DNA from: Spirochaetales bacterium
Lineage (GTDB): Bacteria > Spirochaetota > Spirochaetia > Treponematales > UBA12059
Length of the DNA stretch: 8,545 bases
Direction: 5' to 3'
Assembly: GCA_016938515.1 (NCBI GenBank)
Contig: JAFGUM010000034.1
Coordinates: 1 to 8,545, forward strand
Positions 7,208 through 8,545 of the stretch are shown in pieces. Below the pieces are notes generated by a model. It was given only the letters and a program-made list of their open reading frames with translations, made no database searches and was not told where the DNA came from. The stretch's first letter is position 1. The number at the start of each line of letters is the position of its first letter. Both the position numbers and the translations under genes were made by a program.

Positions 7208-8545
7208 ATGCAGCGACGTATACGGGTTTTAGTTGCCCTGTCAGACGCAGACGACATCCCTCTGGTCGAGTCAGCGCTGGGTGAATCCGGCTGCAGCTTC
7301 TCGTACGCATCCAACCTCATGGCAGTGGAAGAGATCATGGGTGACTCCGACGTCATCCTGGCCGATACGGGCTTCGCATCCGGAGCCTTCTCCGACTGGC
7401 TATCCCTGTGGCCCGTGCCCACGGTACTCATCGTCGACCCCAACTGCGACCCCCAACGGCTGGCCAAAAACCTGGTAGACGAATCGAGCTCCTTTATCAT
7501 CCGCGATCCTGAAGGAGCCTGGCTACGATTTGTTCCGCTATTGGTGCGCAAATCCGCTGCTATCAGGGAAAGCCTGGACAGGCAGAATACCACCGTCATC
7601 CGCACCGAGAACAGCTACATGAACCTGCTCCGCGTCGTGCCGGACATCGTGTACGTCCTCGACGGCGATGGCTGCTTTGCCTACCTCAACGATGCGGTGG
7701 CCCAGCTTGGCTGGAAGCCGGCGGAGCTCGTAGGCAAGCACTTCGCAGAAATAGTACACCCGGAGGACCTGCCGGAGATTGGCCGCAGCATCGTCCTGCG
7801 CCGGTTCGAAGGCATGGAGACGGGGCCCTCAGCGGCTCCAAAGCTGTTCGACGAGCGGCGCACCGGCGACCGCATGACGCGCAACCTCGAAGTCAGGCTG
7901 CGCCATCGTGACGGCGGCGACTGGACAACGGCCAACGTGGACGCGTGGGGTGAGGTAACGAGCCTTGGAGTAAACCTGCCGGAGTTTGAGGGGCGGGGTA
8001 CGGGAACGATCGGGCTGATCCACGACATCAGCAAGCGGCACGAGATGGAGCAATCCATGGCCCGCGAGCTGGACGCCCGCGATTTGCTCCTCAAGGAGAT
8101 TCACCACCGCGTCAAAAACAACCTGCAGGTGGTTTCCAGCCTATTGTCGCTCGAGAGCGATTGCGTAAGCGACGAAAAAGCCCGCAATGTTTTTGAAGAA
8201 TGTCAGACTCAGGTCTATTCGATGTCGCTCGTCCACGAGCAGATATACCGCGGTTCGTCTCCCAAGGGAGTCGAAACCACCGCATACTTCGCCAAGCTCG
8301 CGGAGTACCTGCTCAGCGTGCATGACGCGCAGGCCCGGGGTATAGGCATCGTGGTAGATGCCGGATCCCTGGTTCTGCCGCTCGACTCGGCCATGCCCCT
8401 GTCAATCGTCACCACTGAGCTCGTCTCAAACTCGTTCAAGCATGGCTACCCGGATTCGAAGCATGGCACCATACGCATCTCGCTCAAATTCCACGAGGAT
8501 GAATACGAGTTCGCGGTCTCTGACGATGGCGTGGGCTTCCAGGCC
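7208..8545 (+). CDS. Soluble PAS-domain sensor histidine kinase, HisKA_2 type (3' end outside window)
   Basis: 446 codons are open from ATG 7208 to the window end, with no stop. Residues about 4-115 resemble a response-regulator receiver fold (IRVLVAL, VILADTGF with D53, VPTVLIVD, FIIRDP). The usual acidic pair after strand 1 is replaced, and the conserved Lys is Arg99, so it is probably a pseudo-receiver. Residues about 134-191 are a PAS domain (IVYVLDGDGCFAYLND, HPEDL), and about 227-283 a PAC-like end (RLRHRDGG, GLIHDISKR). Residues about 291-370 are HisKA_2 with LLKEIHHRVKNNLQ; His300 is the likely phosphorylated residue. The HATPase part shows the N-box ELVSNSFKH (E404, N408) and the first glycine box SDDGVGF (D439). 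It stops there, so the rest of the ATP-lid region lies outside. There is no membrane segment, so it should be cytoplasmic, sensing through PAS. The partner regulator is not visible. Confidence 0.93.
   Translation, partial: MQRRIRVLVALSDADDIPLVESALGESGCSFSYASNLMAVEEIMGDSDVILADTGFASGAFSDWLSLWPVPTVLIVDPNCDPQRLAKNLVDESSSFIIRDPEGAWLRFVPLLVRKSAAIRESLDRQNTTVIRTENSYMNLLRVVPDIVYVLDGDGCFAYLNDAVAQLGWKPAELVGKHFAEIVHPEDLPEIGRSIVLRRFEGMETGPSAAPKLFDERRTGDRMTRNLEVRLRHRDGGDWTTANVDAWGEVTSLGVNLPEFEGRGTGTIGLIHDISKRHEMEQSMARELDARDLLLKEIHHRVKNNLQVVSSLLSLESDCVSDEKARNVFEECQTQVYSMSLVHEQIYRGSSPKGVETTAYFAKLAEYLLSVHDAQARGIGIVVDAGSLVLPLDSAMPLSIVTTELVSNSFKHGYPDSKHGTIRISLKFHEDEYEFAVSDDGVGFQA

Noticed and set aside
7177..8439. 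Short open frames opposite or overlapping the kinase (7177-7605, 7233-7478, 7681-8094, 8215-8439)
   Set aside because: The kinase frame carries clear PAS, HisKA_2 and HATPase motifs through the whole stretch; the others show none and lack supported starts.

Overview
The window holds two co-directional genes on the + strand, both cut by the window edges, separated by a 146-base gap. No tRNA, rRNA, CRISPR array, insertion sequence or attachment site was seen. The DNA is GC-rich (roughly 60% by eye). The organism is probably a diderm (Gram-negative-type) bacterium, because the first gene ends in what looks like an outer-membrane beta-barrel with a terminal phenylalanine. A free-living or host-associated spirochaete is my best guess from the style of the giant Ig-repeat protein plus a cytosolic HisKA_2 kinase. 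That is inference only, and Myxococcota or other diderms are not excluded.

Positions 1-7061 are the 3' part of one giant gene; its start lies upstream of the window. The visible 2352 residues form about twenty complete Ig-like beta-sandwich modules of about 90-115 residues, plus a partial one at each end. They are linked by D-x-T-x-P type junctions and carry recurrent D-x-x-G turns. A putative C-terminal beta-barrel of about 180 residues (6513-7058) follows directly. By eye the modules fall into classes whose order is itself repeated: c-a-d-e-f-g occurs twice (714-2477 and 2940-4868) and a-b-c occurs near both ends (147-995 and 4869-5720). Module class e is an unusual one with an R-L-E-P...A-S-F-S-G core, present in exactly two copies. 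This points to block-wise duplication, not simple tandem growth.

Positions 7062-7207 are intergenic, with a Shine-Dalgarno sequence, a weak sigma-54-like -24/-12 match and no convincing terminator.

Positions 7208-8545 are the 5' part of a soluble sensor histidine kinase. It has a degenerate receiver-like N-terminus, a PAS/PAC domain, a HisKA_2 phosphoacceptor domain (E-I-H-H-R-V-K-N-N) and the start of the HATPase domain, where the window ends. Nothing in the sequence proves that the two genes work together. Their relation is only shared direction and proximity: one encodes a likely surface-exposed multi-Ig protein, the other a cytoplasmic signalling protein.
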